Assembly: GCF_001601575.1 (NCBI RefSeq) | Contig: NZ_LOHZ01000027.1 | Location: 79,443 to 143,442 of the forward strand | Direction of reading: 5' to 3' | DNA from: Thermovenabulum gondwanense | GTDB lineage: Bacteria > Bacillota > Thermosediminibacteria > Thermosediminibacterales > Thermosediminibacteraceae | Length of the DNA stretch: 64,000 nt | In this document: piece by piece, positions 26,466 through 35,097 of the stretch | How the letters are laid out: each line of letters starts with the position of its first letter | Position numbering within the stretch: position 1 is the stretch's first letter | Position numbers and translations under genes: made by a program | The notes under the pieces: model-generated | Database searches by the model: none | Told to the model about the DNA's origin: nothing | The model's input: the letters and a program-made list of their open reading frames with translations, nothing else

Positions 26466-27626
26466 ATGAATATAGGAATAGTTTCTACATTTCCTCCGAG
26501 AGAATGCGGGCTGGCATCCTTTTCGAAAGACCTTTGCGATAACCTCCGCCTGCACCAGCAGGAGGTAAAAATTATCGCTATGACCGATAAAAATTCTTCT
26601 TACGATTACACCCGGGACGTGATTTTCGAGATCCATGAGGAAGCAGAGGATGATTATATCATTGCAGCGGAAGTGGTAAATGCCTCGAATCTCGATATAC
26701 TGCTTTTACAGCATGAATACGGCATTTTTGGAGGCCCGGATGGGGTAAACATACTTAAGTTTTGCGAAAATTTAAACAAGCCCTATCTGCTGACCACCCA
26801 CACGGTATTACCTCATCCCACCATTATGCAAAAAGAAATCCTTTGCGAATTAGCCGGGATGTCAAAAGCCGTAATTTGCATGACGAAACGCTCGGCAGAA
26901 CTTTTAAATGAAGTTTATGGGGTGCCTTTAAATAAAATCTATATTATACCCCACGGCGTACCTAAATTCGAGAAAAAAGACCGAAACAAACTCAAAGAAA
27001 AATACGGTTTTTCGGGAAGGCCGGTTATAACCACTTTCGGATTTATTGGCCCGGGCAAAGGAATAGAAATTGGAATTTTAGCGGTTAATAAATTAAGGGA
27101 GAAATTTAAAAACATAATATATATAGTAGCGGGAGAAACCCACCCTAAGCTGAAAAAGAAGGAAGGAGAAATTTACCGGGAATCCCTTTTAAAACTTGTA
27201 GACCGGTTGGATTTAAGGGATAATGTGCATTTTATTAACAAATACATTCCTCTGGAAGAGCTGGGAGATTTGCTTTACATGACGGATGTTTATTTGACGC
27301 CCTATCCGGGCAGGCATCAGGCTGTAAGCGGAACCCTTTCCTATGCCCTGGGCAGCGGAAGGGCTATAGTATCCACGCCCTATGAGTATTCTCTTGAAAT
27401 GCTCAAAAATGACCGGGGGCTGGTTTCATCTTGTGCTGACCCGGAGCAGTTAGCTTTGTTGATGGATAAGGTGTTGTCCGATGAGTTATTGAAGGTAAAA
27501 CTTGAAAAAAATGCGGGGAAATTGGGAGAAACCATGCTGTGGCCAAATGTGGCCAAAAATTACATCGAGATAATGGAAGAACTCCTCGGTGTAAAATTAA
27601 AAAGGAGTGCAGCGGAAGATGTATAA
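26466..27626 (+). CDS. Glycosyltransferase (GT-B fold, family 4-like)
   Basis: A 386-residue GT-B glycosyltransferase. The N-terminal domain starts GIVSTFPPRECGLASFSKDL, as in many GT4 enzymes that use nucleotide sugars, and the C-terminal donor domain has ITTFGFIGPGKGIE and the conserved acidic cluster region PGRHQAVSGTLSYALGSGRA. The AAGAGAGGG site precedes ATG 26466. It is the first of three overlapping genes, followed by an alpha-toroid protein and a GT/GH130 fusion, suggesting it builds the same glycan. Retaining mannosyl- or glucosyl-transfer is likely by family, but donor and acceptor are unknown. Confidence 0.9.
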   Translation: MNIGIVSTFPPRECGLASFSKDLCDNLRLHQQEVKIIAMTDKNSSYDYTRDVIFEIHEEAEDDYIIAAEVVNASNLDILLLQHEYGIFGGPDGVNILKFCENLNKPYLLTTHTVLPHPTIMQKEILCELAGMSKAVICMTKRSAELLNEVYGVPLNKIYIIPHGVPKFEKKDRNKLKEKYGFSGRPVITTFGFIGPGKGIEIGILAVNKLREKFKNIIYIVAGETHPKLKKKEGEIYRESLLKLVDRLDLRDNVHFINKYIPLEELGDLLYMTDVYLTPYPGRHQAVSGTLSYALGSGRAIVSTPYEYSLEMLKNDRGLVSSCADPEQLALLMDKVLSDELLKVKLEKNAGKLGETMLWPNVAKNYIEIMEELLGVKLKRSAAEDV

Positions 27627-28644
27627 ACATCTTTTGAAAATGACCGACAAAAACGGCATAATACAGTTCTCGAAAAAAGACGAACCGGATAAGAGCAGCG
27701 GGTATACCGTCGATGATAATGCTCGGGCGCTTATTGTATCCCTGAACATGAAAAATGAAGAAGGCAGGGAACTTTCAAAGATATATGCAAATTTTTTAAA
27801 GGAAGCCCAAAAAGAAGACGGCAGTTTTTCAAATTTAAAAGTGGACAAAAAGTTTTTGCCGGACTTGGATTCGGAAGACTGTTTTGGGAGGGCATTTTTA
27901 GCATCCTGCTATGTGGCAACCCATGGGGATGCGGAATTGAAAAATCTCGGTTTGAATCTCATCCTGAAGAGTATTGAGTATATAGGCAATATACGGTCTC
28001 TCCGGGCTGCCGCCTATTGCCTTATAGGGCTTTTCTACTTAGAGGATATTTTCCCGGGAAATAGATTTATAATGGATTCGGCTAAAAAATTAGCCTATCA
28101 TTTGATAGAAAAATACCAGCAAAATAGCTGTGGGGAATGGCAGTGGTTTGAGGATAGGCTAACCTACTGCAATGCACTGCTGCCCCATTCGCTGTTTTCC
28201 TATTATGAACTAAGCAGTGATAAAAAAGCGCTGAAGGTTGCTAACAAAACCCTCAAATTTTTATCCGGTGCTCTTTTTAAAAAGGGGTATTTAAATATAG
28301 TTGGAAACCGGGGTTGGTGGAATAAAGAAGATAAACCTCCTCTTTTTGATCAGCAGCCGGTGGATGCAGCTTCCATAATACTTGCCTGCCTTCAGGCCTA
28401 TATTGCAACCGGGGATAAGGAATACATGGTCCTGGCCAGGGTAGCTTTTAAGTGGTACATGGGAGAAAATATTAACAAAGTGCCCCTTATTAATGACAAA
28501 ACCCAGGGATGTCATGATGCTCTTGTCCCCGACGGTGTGAATTTAAATCAGGGTGCAGAAGCTCTGGTTTCCTATTTGATGGCCTGTCAGCTTTTAAATG
28601 AGTTTGAAAGGGGAAATGCGGTGGAATGCGTTCCGGCGGTGTAG
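27619..28644 (+). CDS. Alpha/alpha-toroid protein of unknown function, glycan-cluster associated
   Basis: A 341-residue helical protein without signal peptide. Regular helix pairs with aromatic and Trp-rich turns (YTVDDNARALIVSLNM, ECWQWFED-like region near residue 170, GNRGWWNKEDKPPLFDQQP, DAASIILACLQAYIATGDKEYM) suggest an (alpha/alpha)6 toroid like those of glycoside hydrolases, epimerases or lyases. YTVDDNARA and the FDQQPVDAAS segment may line an active site. ATG 27619, 11 bases after AAAGGAG, is chosen over GTG 27607. It overlaps the glycosyltransferase by eight bases and the GT/GH130 fusion by 19. It may process the glycan made by its partners; no specific activity can be named. Confidence 0.75.
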   Translation: MYKHLLKMTDKNGIIQFSKKDEPDKSSGYTVDDNARALIVSLNMKNEEGRELSKIYANFLKEAQKEDGSFSNLKVDKKFLPDLDSEDCFGRAFLASCYVATHGDAELKNLGLNLILKSIEYIGNIRSLRAAAYCLIGLFYLEDIFPGNRFIMDSAKKLAYHLIEKYQQNSCGEWQWFEDRLTYCNALLPHSLFSYYELSSDKKALKVANKTLKFLSGALFKKGYLNIVGNRGWWNKEDKPPLFDQQPVDAASIILACLQAYIATGDKEYMVLARVAFKWYMGENINKVPLINDKTQGCHDALVPDGVNLNQGAEALVSYLMACQLLNEFERGNAVECVPAV

Positions 28645-31600
28645 ATAATGTCCTTTATTTTAATGCATTGGAGGATATAAATAAATGTATCCCGGAAAGT
28701 ATTAATGCGAAAGTAATAATAGGAATTCCCTTTTATAATGAAAAAAATACTCTATTAGAAGTGATTAAAATTGCCAAGGACAGCCTTAAAGATTTGAAAG
28801 AGCCTAAGCTTGTTATGGCAGTTGGCGACCCTGCCGGGAAGGATGTCCTGGATACAATAAAAAAAGAATTTCACGAAGAAGTCATAGCGTTTTTGATGCC
28901 GAAGGGGGTTAATGGAAGGGGATTTAGCATAAGGGCAATTTTAGAAGCGGCAAGAAAATTAAAAAGCGATGCGGTCCTTCTGGAAGCGGATTTGATGCAG
29001 GAAAAGGGAAAGGGCATAAAATCCCAGTGGGTGGATAGGCTTTATCAGCCGATTGCGGAAGGATATCATGCTTCCATAGCGGTTTTTCAAAGGCATCCCC
29101 TGGAAGATACCGCAGGTCCTCTTTTGGTGGCACCTCTCCTTTCGGTATTATACCGGGTAAGATTTACTGATCCCCTTAGCGGTTTGTTTGCCCTTTCCGG
29201 AGATATTATAGAGGAACTTTCCAGGGACTTTGATAAAAACAAAGAATTAGCTGGAGGTTATGGCCTGAATCCCTGGCTCCTGACTTTTTTATTGAGGGAA
29301 AACAAAAAAATCTGCGAAGTTTACTTGGGTTGCAAGTTATCTCCCTCAACTTTTTGCAAGAGGTCCATAGTTTTTAAGGAAATGGTTTATGCTCTCTTCA
29401 GCAGGGTGATTGAGGATGAAAAAAGGTGGAAGGAGGCAAAAAAGGTAATAAAGTTCCCGGATTTATACGATTACCGGGAAGGTGAAGAGCCAAAGGAAGT
29501 TTTCTGCAATTATGAGGAATACGTAAAGGAGTTTAAGGCCGGATATACACACTATCGAAAAATACTTTCGGAAATATTGCACGACAGTTTAATTGAAAAA
29601 TTGGATAATTTATTGACTTCTTCACCGTCCGAGTTCTCTTTTTCCGGCGAACTATGGGCAAAAATTGTTTATTCCTTTTTGCTGGGGACAGCCTTTCAGG
29701 AAGAACGATCAAAAGACGACTTGATGAATTCCTTTTTAGCACTGTACGAAGGAAGAGTAGCGGGATACATCAAAGAACATAACCGGGGCGAGATAAAAGA
29801 AAGCTTTGAAGCCTTTGAAAAGGAAAAGGTAAATTTTACTGCCCGATGGAAGGAGAAATCCATATACAAAAACCCTGCCCTGACCCCTTTAGATTATATT
29901 GAGTATATTCCCGGGGTGCCAATAGTTATTCCTAAAAGGTTAAAGGGGATAAGAGGGAAAGAAGTATATCCCAATGAAATATTAAAAAGGCTGCATAAAA
30001 AGTACAAAAATGCCTTTAGTGGATTTGTATCCGAGGAGCTGAAAACCCGGGAAGATGAACCGGAAAGGGTGGTAGAAAAATACAGAGAATTCATAATGAA
30101 CCTTGAAAGGAAATTGAAGGAGGTATTTCCGGGAGAACTTTCTACTGAAAAAGGATTGGTAGAATTTTGCAATAATGTTTTCACAAAATTCCCTCACGGC
30201 AGGGTTCTTGCGATAAAGTGGGAAATTTTAAGAAAAATTGTGTATGAGTTTCCTCCCCGGAATCTCCTGGTAATGATGAAATACAAAAGTTTAAGAGAAA
30301 TGCTGGATAACGTAGATGTCAGGGATATTCTAACACTGGCCCAGTACACCGAAGATGCCGACTATTTCGAGAGGATTTTTTCATGGTTAAAGGACAACCT
30401 GAGGCATGATAGTTTTGAGGAAACGGATATTGCCCCGGTAATCATAAACAGGGAACGTTTCCCAGGTATAAGTGAATTGAGGGAGATATCTGATTACAAC
30501 AGGTTGACGGCCAGAATTTCGGTGGTAACCTTAGGAAAGGGTATGGGAGGGGATTATCCTAAGGTAAGGTATTTTTGCAGGATTGCCAAAAGCCTGGTGG
30601 AAGCCGAATATTATTCCAAATTATGGGCAACTTTTTCAGCCGAGCACAAAGAGGTAGGAATAAAAGTAATAAATTCTATCAAAGGGCATTACGGCAAGAA
30701 TATTTTTTCTGCCCACCATATATTTGAAAATATTATACACAGGGAGTTTGTAAAAAGGGTAGAAAGATTAGCCGGGCTGCTGCAGAGGGAGGACGGGGAA
30801 GATTGCGCCTCCTTTCTCAGGACTATGGTGAGGGGCTACGGTTTAAGCGCCACTTTGAAAGACGGTACCTTCATGCCCTGTTCCGTCTGGACGTGGGCCA
30901 GTTACAGCTTTAAGGGAGGAGAAGGGATTCCCACACCGCTGTTTTTACATGTGGAGAGGGACTGGTTTAACCATGATTTTATAGAAGAGGTTTACCGGGA
31001 ACTGGGAAATGATGTTAGGGATATTGAAAGGAAAATCTTTAACCTTATAGGACTGGGCAGGGAAGCCCAGGATTTAAGGCAGGAACTTCTGGGAGCGGTA
31101 CCCTATCAGGAAGAAGTTGTGATTCAGGACATAGAACCCTGGCCTCCTGCAGGGGTTTTGAAAAGGTACAAATTTGAGCCAATACTTTCACCCATAAAGG
31201 AACACTGGTGGGAGAACAGGTATGTATTAAATGCCGCAGCCTTCCGCCGGGGCGAGAAGGTATACATTCTTTACAGAGCTTACGGGCATGATGAGGTGTC
31301 GCGGATCGGTCTTGCTATAACTGATGGCTTCAACGTTATAGAAAGGTTAAAAAATCCCATTTTCATACCCCAGACCAAAGAAGAGGTAAAAGGGTGTGAA
31401 GACCCCAGGATCGTAATTATCGATGATGAGATATTTATGTTATACACCGCTTACGACGGAGTGGTTGCCCAGATTGCCGCTGCTTCTATAAAGCTGGAAG
31501 ACTTCCTCAACAGGGAATTTGACAGGTGGAAGAGGCTGGGACTTGCATTTCCGGGTCTCTGGGATAAAGATGCTTTGCTTTTTCCTGAAAAAATAGATGG

Positions 31601-32117
31601 GAAATACGTAATCTACCACAGAATTGAACCGAGCATCTGGATGGCTTTTTCCGATGAGCTTAAATTTCCCTGGCCGGATAAAGGCCATAAGATTATAGTG
31701 GGACCCAGGTCCGGCTTCATGTGGGATTCATTGAAAATAGGAGCGGGAGCCCAACCGCTGAAGACCAAGTACGGTTGGCTCTTAATATACCACGGTGTGG
31801 ACTTTGAACTGGTCTACCGGCTGGGAGTGCTGCTGGTGGATCTAAAAGACCCGGGGAAGGTTCTCTACAGGTCTCCGAATCCTGTACTTTCTCCGGAAAC
31901 GGAAAGCGAGATAGGGAAGAAGGGAGAAAGCTGGGTACCCAATGTGGTTTTTACCTGCGGAGCGGTACCGGTAAAGGACAAAGAAATTCTTGAGGATGAG
32001 GATGAGATAATCGTTTACTACGGTGCCGCGGATACAAGCATATGTGCAGCTACGGGTAAAGTAGCGGATTTAATTCCAAAGGAAATAAGGCAAAGGCTGT
32101 CTGCCAAAAAGGCTTGA
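28626..32117 (+). CDS. Large fusion: GT2/GT81-like glycosyltransferase, unknown middle region, GH130 domain
   Basis: A 1163-residue cytoplasmic protein with three parts. Residues about 30-320 form a GT-A domain: VIIGIPFYNEKNTL at the start, VLLEADLMQ in the DXD position and DPLSGLFALSGDIIEEL, which resemble glucosyl- and mannosyl-3-phosphoglycerate synthases. Residues about 320-835 match nothing I recognise; they are largely helical. Residues about 845-1160 are a GH130 five-bladed propeller: YRAYGHDEVSRIGLA, GCEDPRIVIIDDEIFMLYTA with the catalytic-region Asp, and WLLIYHGVDF. GH130 members are mannoside phosphorylases or hydrolases acting on beta-1,2 or beta-1,4 links. The whole may make and turn over a mannose-containing storage or capping glycan, which is inference. 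The start is uncertain (GTG 28641 possible). A terminator overlaps the stop. Confidence 0.85.
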   Translation: MRSGGVDNVLYFNALEDINKCIPESINAKVIIGIPFYNEKNTLLEVIKIAKDSLKDLKEPKLVMAVGDPAGKDVLDTIKKEFHEEVIAFLMPKGVNGRGFSIRAILEAARKLKSDAVLLEADLMQEKGKGIKSQWVDRLYQPIAEGYHASIAVFQRHPLEDTAGPLLVAPLLSVLYRVRFTDPLSGLFALSGDIIEELSRDFDKNKELAGGYGLNPWLLTFLLRENKKICEVYLGCKLSPSTFCKRSIVFKEMVYALFSRVIEDEKRWKEAKKVIKFPDLYDYREGEEPKEVFCNYEEYVKEFKAGYTHYRKILSEILHDSLIEKLDNLLTSSPSEFSFSGELWAKIVYSFLLGTAFQEERSKDDLMNSFLALYEGRVAGYIKEHNRGEIKESFEAFEKEKVNFTARWKEKSIYKNPALTPLDYIEYIPGVPIVIPKRLKGIRGKEVYPNEILKRLHKKYKNAFSGFVSEELKTREDEPERVVEKYREFIMNLERKLKEVFPGELSTEKGLVEFCNNVFTKFPHGRVLAIKWEILRKIVYEFPPRNLLVMMKYKSLREMLDNVDVRDILTLAQYTEDADYFERIFSWLKDNLRHDSFEETDIAPVIINRERFPGISELREISDYNRLTARISVVTLGKGMGGDYPKVRYFCRIAKSLVEAEYYSKLWATFSAEHKEVGIKVINSIKGHYGKNIFSAHHIFENIIHREFVKRVERLAGLLQREDGEDCASFLRTMVRGYGLSATLKDGTFMPCSVWTWASYSFKGGEGIPTPLFLHVERDWFNHDFIEEVYRELGNDVRDIERKIFNLIGLGREAQDLRQELLGAVPYQEEVVIQDIEPWPPAGVLKRYKFEPILSPIKEHWWENRYVLNAAAFRRGEKVYILYRAYGHDEVSRIGLAITDGFNVIERLKNPIFIPQTKEEVKGCEDPRIVIIDDEIFMLYTAYDGVVAQIAAASIKLEDFLNREFDRWKRLGLAFPGLWDKDALLFPEKIDGKYVIYHRIEPSIWMAFSDELKFPWPDKGHKIIVGPRSGFMWDSLKIGAGAQPLKTKYGWLLIYHGVDFELVYRLGVLLVDLKDPGKVLYRSPNPVLSPETESEIGKKGESWVPNVVFTCGAVPVKDKEILEDEDEIIVYYGAADTSICAATGKVADLIPKEIRQRLSAKKA

Positions 32118-32130
32118 CGGCCTTTTTTTA
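32106..32130 (+). terminator. Intrinsic terminator overlapping the end of the GT/GH130 gene
   Basis: AAAAAGGC pairs with GCCTTTTT around TTGACG, with seven T residues after the stem. The stop codon lies in the loop. A second weaker hairpin, GGGAAAA/TTTTCCC, follows about 10 bases later. Confidence 0.85.
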
Positions 32131-32257
32131 TGGGAAAAGATAATTTTCCCAATATTTCCTGAAATTAATACCGAAAAAAGGGAAGGATTTTTATTTTTTT
32201 CGTCGAAATTTAAATAAATCAGGGTATTTTGTCGATATAATTTTCGGGGTGATATTC

Positions 32258-32932
32258 GTGATAGAGATGTATAATGTGACAAAAATTTACAGTGGAGGTC
32301 ATGTAGCTTTACAGGATATTACAGTAAAAATCCAGAAGGGAGAGTTTGTTTTCATCGTAGGCCCCAGCGGTGCGGGGAAATCTACGTTTATTAAATTGTT
32401 AATTCGTGAAGAGATGCCTACAAAAGGGCAGATTTTTTTCAACGGTAAAAATATTACCCGAATGAGGCATTCCCAGGTACCTTTTTTAAGGCGAAGGATT
32501 GGCGTCGTCTTTCAGGATTTCAGACTTTTGCCGCAAAAGACCGTCTACGAGAACGTGGCCTTTGCTATGGAAGTTATAGAAGCGCCTTTAAGGGAAATCA
32601 AAAAAAGGGTGCCCAGGGTCCTGGAAATGGTAGGACTTTCACATAAGATGAACGCAAAGCCCCACGAACTTTCGGGGGGAGAACAGCAGAGGGTGTCTTT
32701 AGCCAGGGCTTTGGTGAATAATCCCGATGTCATAATAGCCGACGAACCTACGGGAAACCTTGATCCTGATACCTCCTGGGAGATAATGAAACTTTTAAAT
32801 GAAATAAACATGAATGGCACTACCTTAATCGTCGCCACCCATGCCAAAGATATAGTCAATGCCATGAGAAAAAGGGTGCTTCAGTTAGATTCGGGCAAGC
32901 TGGTGAGAGATGAAGAAAGAGGTGTCTATTAG
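32258..32932 (+). CDS. ftsE: Cell division ATP-binding protein FtsE
   Basis: A 224-residue ABC ATPase that works with FtsX to control cell-wall hydrolases at the division site or lateral wall. Walker A is GPSGAGKST, the signature is ELSGGEQQRVSLARAL and Walker B is VIIADEPTGNLDP. FQDFRLLPQKTVYENVAFA is a typical FtsE Q-loop. GTG 32258 follows CGGGGTGA with good spacing and gives a protein beginning MIEMYNVTKIYSGG; GTG 32249 is less likely. A TATAAT-like element at 32236-32241 lies just upstream. ftsX begins one base after its stop. Confidence 0.95.
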   Translation: MIEMYNVTKIYSGGHVALQDITVKIQKGEFVFIVGPSGAGKSTFIKLLIREEMPTKGQIFFNGKNITRMRHSQVPFLRRRIGVVFQDFRLLPQKTVYENVAFAMEVIEAPLREIKKRVPRVLEMVGLSHKMNAKPHELSGGEQQRVSLARALVNNPDVIIADEPTGNLDPDTSWEIMKLLNEINMNGTTLIVATHAKDIVNAMRKRVLQLDSGKLVRDEERGVY

Positions 32933-32933
32933 G

Positions 32934-33806
32934 ATGAAGCCGAGGACTTTAAAATATTTTTTAAAGGAAGCGATGCAAAGCCTTTTAAGGAACAGCTGGA
33001 TGAGCATTGCTTCTGCCGGTGCGGTAGCCTCTGCTCTGATTATACTGGGAGCTTTTTTAATGCTGGCTATAAATGTGGATTACATAGCCAGGGACGTGGA
33101 ATCCCAGGTGGAGATTACAGCTTATATTAAAAGCGGTTTAAATCAACTGCAGGTAGACCTTCTCAAAAAACAGCTGCAAAAAATGGAAGAAATAAGTGAG
33201 TTCAAATATATTTCAAAGGAAGATGCTTTTGAGGAGTTTAAGAAACAAGTAGGTCCGGAGCTTTTAGAGGGAATTGAAAATCCCTTGCCCGATTCTTTCA
33301 GAATAAAGGTGAAGACACCCCAGCAGGTGGAAAGTGTGGCGGAAAAAATTAAAATCCTGGAGGGTATTGAAGAAGTAAAATACGGCAAGGGAGTAGTGGA
33401 AAAACTCTTTAAAATAACCTACTGGATGAGGTTAATTGGCGTTGTGGCCATGCTCGCCTTTGCCCTGCTGTCTATTTTTATTATTTCCAATACTATCCGA
33501 ATTACCGTCTTTGCAAGGCGACGGGAAATCCAGATCATGAAATTTATAGGAGCTACGGACTGGTTTGTCAGGTGGCCGTTTTTTATCGAGGGAATGATAC
33601 TGGGACTGGCAGGTTCAGCGGTGGCTGTAATTATTCTTGCCGTTGCTTACAATTATTTTTACTCCACAATAAAAATAAACCTGCCGATGATATCCCTTGT
33701 ACCGGTAGAAGTTTTCTACATATACCTTCCCTATTTCGGGTTAATGGGTATGCTGCTGGGAGCACTTGGAAGTGCCTTTTCCTTGAAGAGATTTCTAAAG
33801 GTTTAA
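32934..33806 (+). CDS. ftsX: Cell division protein FtsX
   Basis: A 290-residue membrane protein with one N-terminal and three C-terminal transmembrane segments and an extracellular domain (about residues 45-160) that activates a murein hydrolase. RTLKYFLKEAMQSLLRNSWMS is the usual start, and TIRITVFARRREIQIMKFIGATDWFVRWPF is the conserved cytoplasmic coupling region read here in two parts. ATG 32934, after AGAGGTG, is preferred over ATG 32910, which lies inside ftsE. The hydrolase activated may be the M23 protein encoded next. Confidence 0.95.
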   Translation: MKPRTLKYFLKEAMQSLLRNSWMSIASAGAVASALIILGAFLMLAINVDYIARDVESQVEITAYIKSGLNQLQVDLLKKQLQKMEEISEFKYISKEDAFEEFKKQVGPELLEGIENPLPDSFRIKVKTPQQVESVAEKIKILEGIEEVKYGKGVVEKLFKITYWMRLIGVVAMLAFALLSIFIISNTIRITVFARRREIQIMKFIGATDWFVRWPFFIEGMILGLAGSAVAVIILAVAYNYFYSTIKINLPMISLVPVEVFYIYLPYFGLMGMLLGALGSAFSLKRFLKV

Positions 33807-33835
33807 TTAAAAAAATTCTACAGGGAGGGAGAACA

Positions 33836-34978
33836 TTGAGGAAGAGGTTAAAAAGCGGAATTTTACCGATTCTGCTTTTATTCTTCTTGGTATTTTCCTG
33901 TGGGACAGCCCTGGGCATTGATTTGGAAGAGCTAAGGGAAAAGCAGAAGGAGATACAGAGCAGATTAAACGATGTAAAAAATAATATAAATAAGGTGGAA
34001 ACAAAAAAGAAAAACGTCGTCCAGGAGCTTACGGCAATAGAGAAGGAATTGGACCGGGCTCAAAAGGATTTGGAGGCGGTAGCGGCTAAATTAGTCAAAA
34101 CCCAGAAGATGCTAGAACAGACCAAGAAGGAATTAAAAAATGCTGAGAATGCTTTACAGAATCAAAAACAAAGCCTCGCCAGCAGGCTTGTGGCAATGTA
34201 TAAGGCGGGCCCTGTAGATTACATAGAAGTTATCCTATCCGCATCAAGTTTTTCCGATTTCCTTACAAGGCTGGATATGGTAAAGCGAATTGTAGATTAC
34301 GATAAAGACCTTTTAGATAATTATAAAGCCATTCGGGAAGAGGTAAACCAGAAAAAGGCCTTATTGGAAAAACAGCAGTATGAAATAGCCCAGCAGCAGA
34401 ACACAATAAAGGAGAAAAAGACTCAAATAGCTTCGCGGCAGGCAGAGAGGAAAAAGCTTCTTGCTGAATTGGAAAAGGAAAGGCAGCAGTATTTAAGGGA
34501 AGAGGAACAATTAGAAAGAGATTCCAAGCAAATTGCAGCTATGATACAGAAGATTCAGTCGCAAAATAAGAGGAAATATGTGGGGACGGGAGTATTCCAA
34601 TGGCCGGTGCCTTCTTCCCAGCAGGTAACTTCCAATTACGGCTGGAGGGTGCATCCCATCTTTAAAGTGAAGAAATTCCATACGGGCGTTGATATAGCAG
34701 CACCTTACGGTGCCGATGTAGTCTCAGCGGAGGACGGTGTGGTAATTTATACCGGTTGGTACGGAGGGTACGGCAATACGGTTATAATTGACCACGGTGG
34801 TTCCATATCTACTTTGTACGCACACCTTTCAAAGATAAACGTCCAGGAAGGGGACAAGGTAAAAAAAGGCAGTAAGATTGCTGATGTAGGAAGTACAGGA
34901 TTTTCAACGGGGCCGCACCTTCACTTTGAGGTAAGAAAGGAAGGCCAGCATGTAAACCCGTGGGATTGGCTGAAGTAG
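33836..34978 (+). CDS. EnvC-like murein hydrolase activator / M23 peptidase with coiled coil
   Basis: A 380-residue exported protein. It has an N-terminal signal sequence (ILPILLLFFLVFSCGTALG), then a long coiled coil (about residues 35-260) rich in Lys, Glu and Gln, and a C-terminal LytM/M23 domain: NYGWRVHPIFKVKKFHTGVDIA, GGYGNTVIIDHGG, LYAHLS and GPHLHFEVRKEG. Zinc ligands His and Asp in HTGVD and His in HLHFE are intact, so it may itself be an active endopeptidase. The coiled coil would interact with FtsX. TTG 33836 follows GGGAGGGAG; the frame is open further upstream inside ftsX but has no signal. Confidence 0.92.
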   Translation: MRKRLKSGILPILLLFFLVFSCGTALGIDLEELREKQKEIQSRLNDVKNNINKVETKKKNVVQELTAIEKELDRAQKDLEAVAAKLVKTQKMLEQTKKELKNAENALQNQKQSLASRLVAMYKAGPVDYIEVILSASSFSDFLTRLDMVKRIVDYDKDLLDNYKAIREEVNQKKALLEKQQYEIAQQQNTIKEKKTQIASRQAERKKLLAELEKERQQYLREEEQLERDSKQIAAMIQKIQSQNKRKYVGTGVFQWPVPSSQQVTSNYGWRVHPIFKVKKFHTGVDIAAPYGADVVSAEDGVVIYTGWYGGYGNTVIIDHGGSISTLYAHLSKINVQEGDKVKKGSKIADVGSTGFSTGPHLHFEVRKEGQHVNPWDWLK

Positions 34979-35097
34979 TAAAAATTATTAAATTTTTAAA
35001 AGATCAGGGATTTATCGGGTGTAATTTAGAGTATAATATAATAACAGGGTTTTTAATTCAATTTACAAAAAGAGGTTAAGGTTAGGTGGTTTTTCCA

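Noticed and set aside
33572..33835. In-frame 5' extension of the M23 peptidase gene into ftsX
   Set aside because: The extension is read from ftsX in another frame, looks like random Cys/Gly/Arg-rich sequence, and a good RBS with signal peptide begins at TTG 33836.
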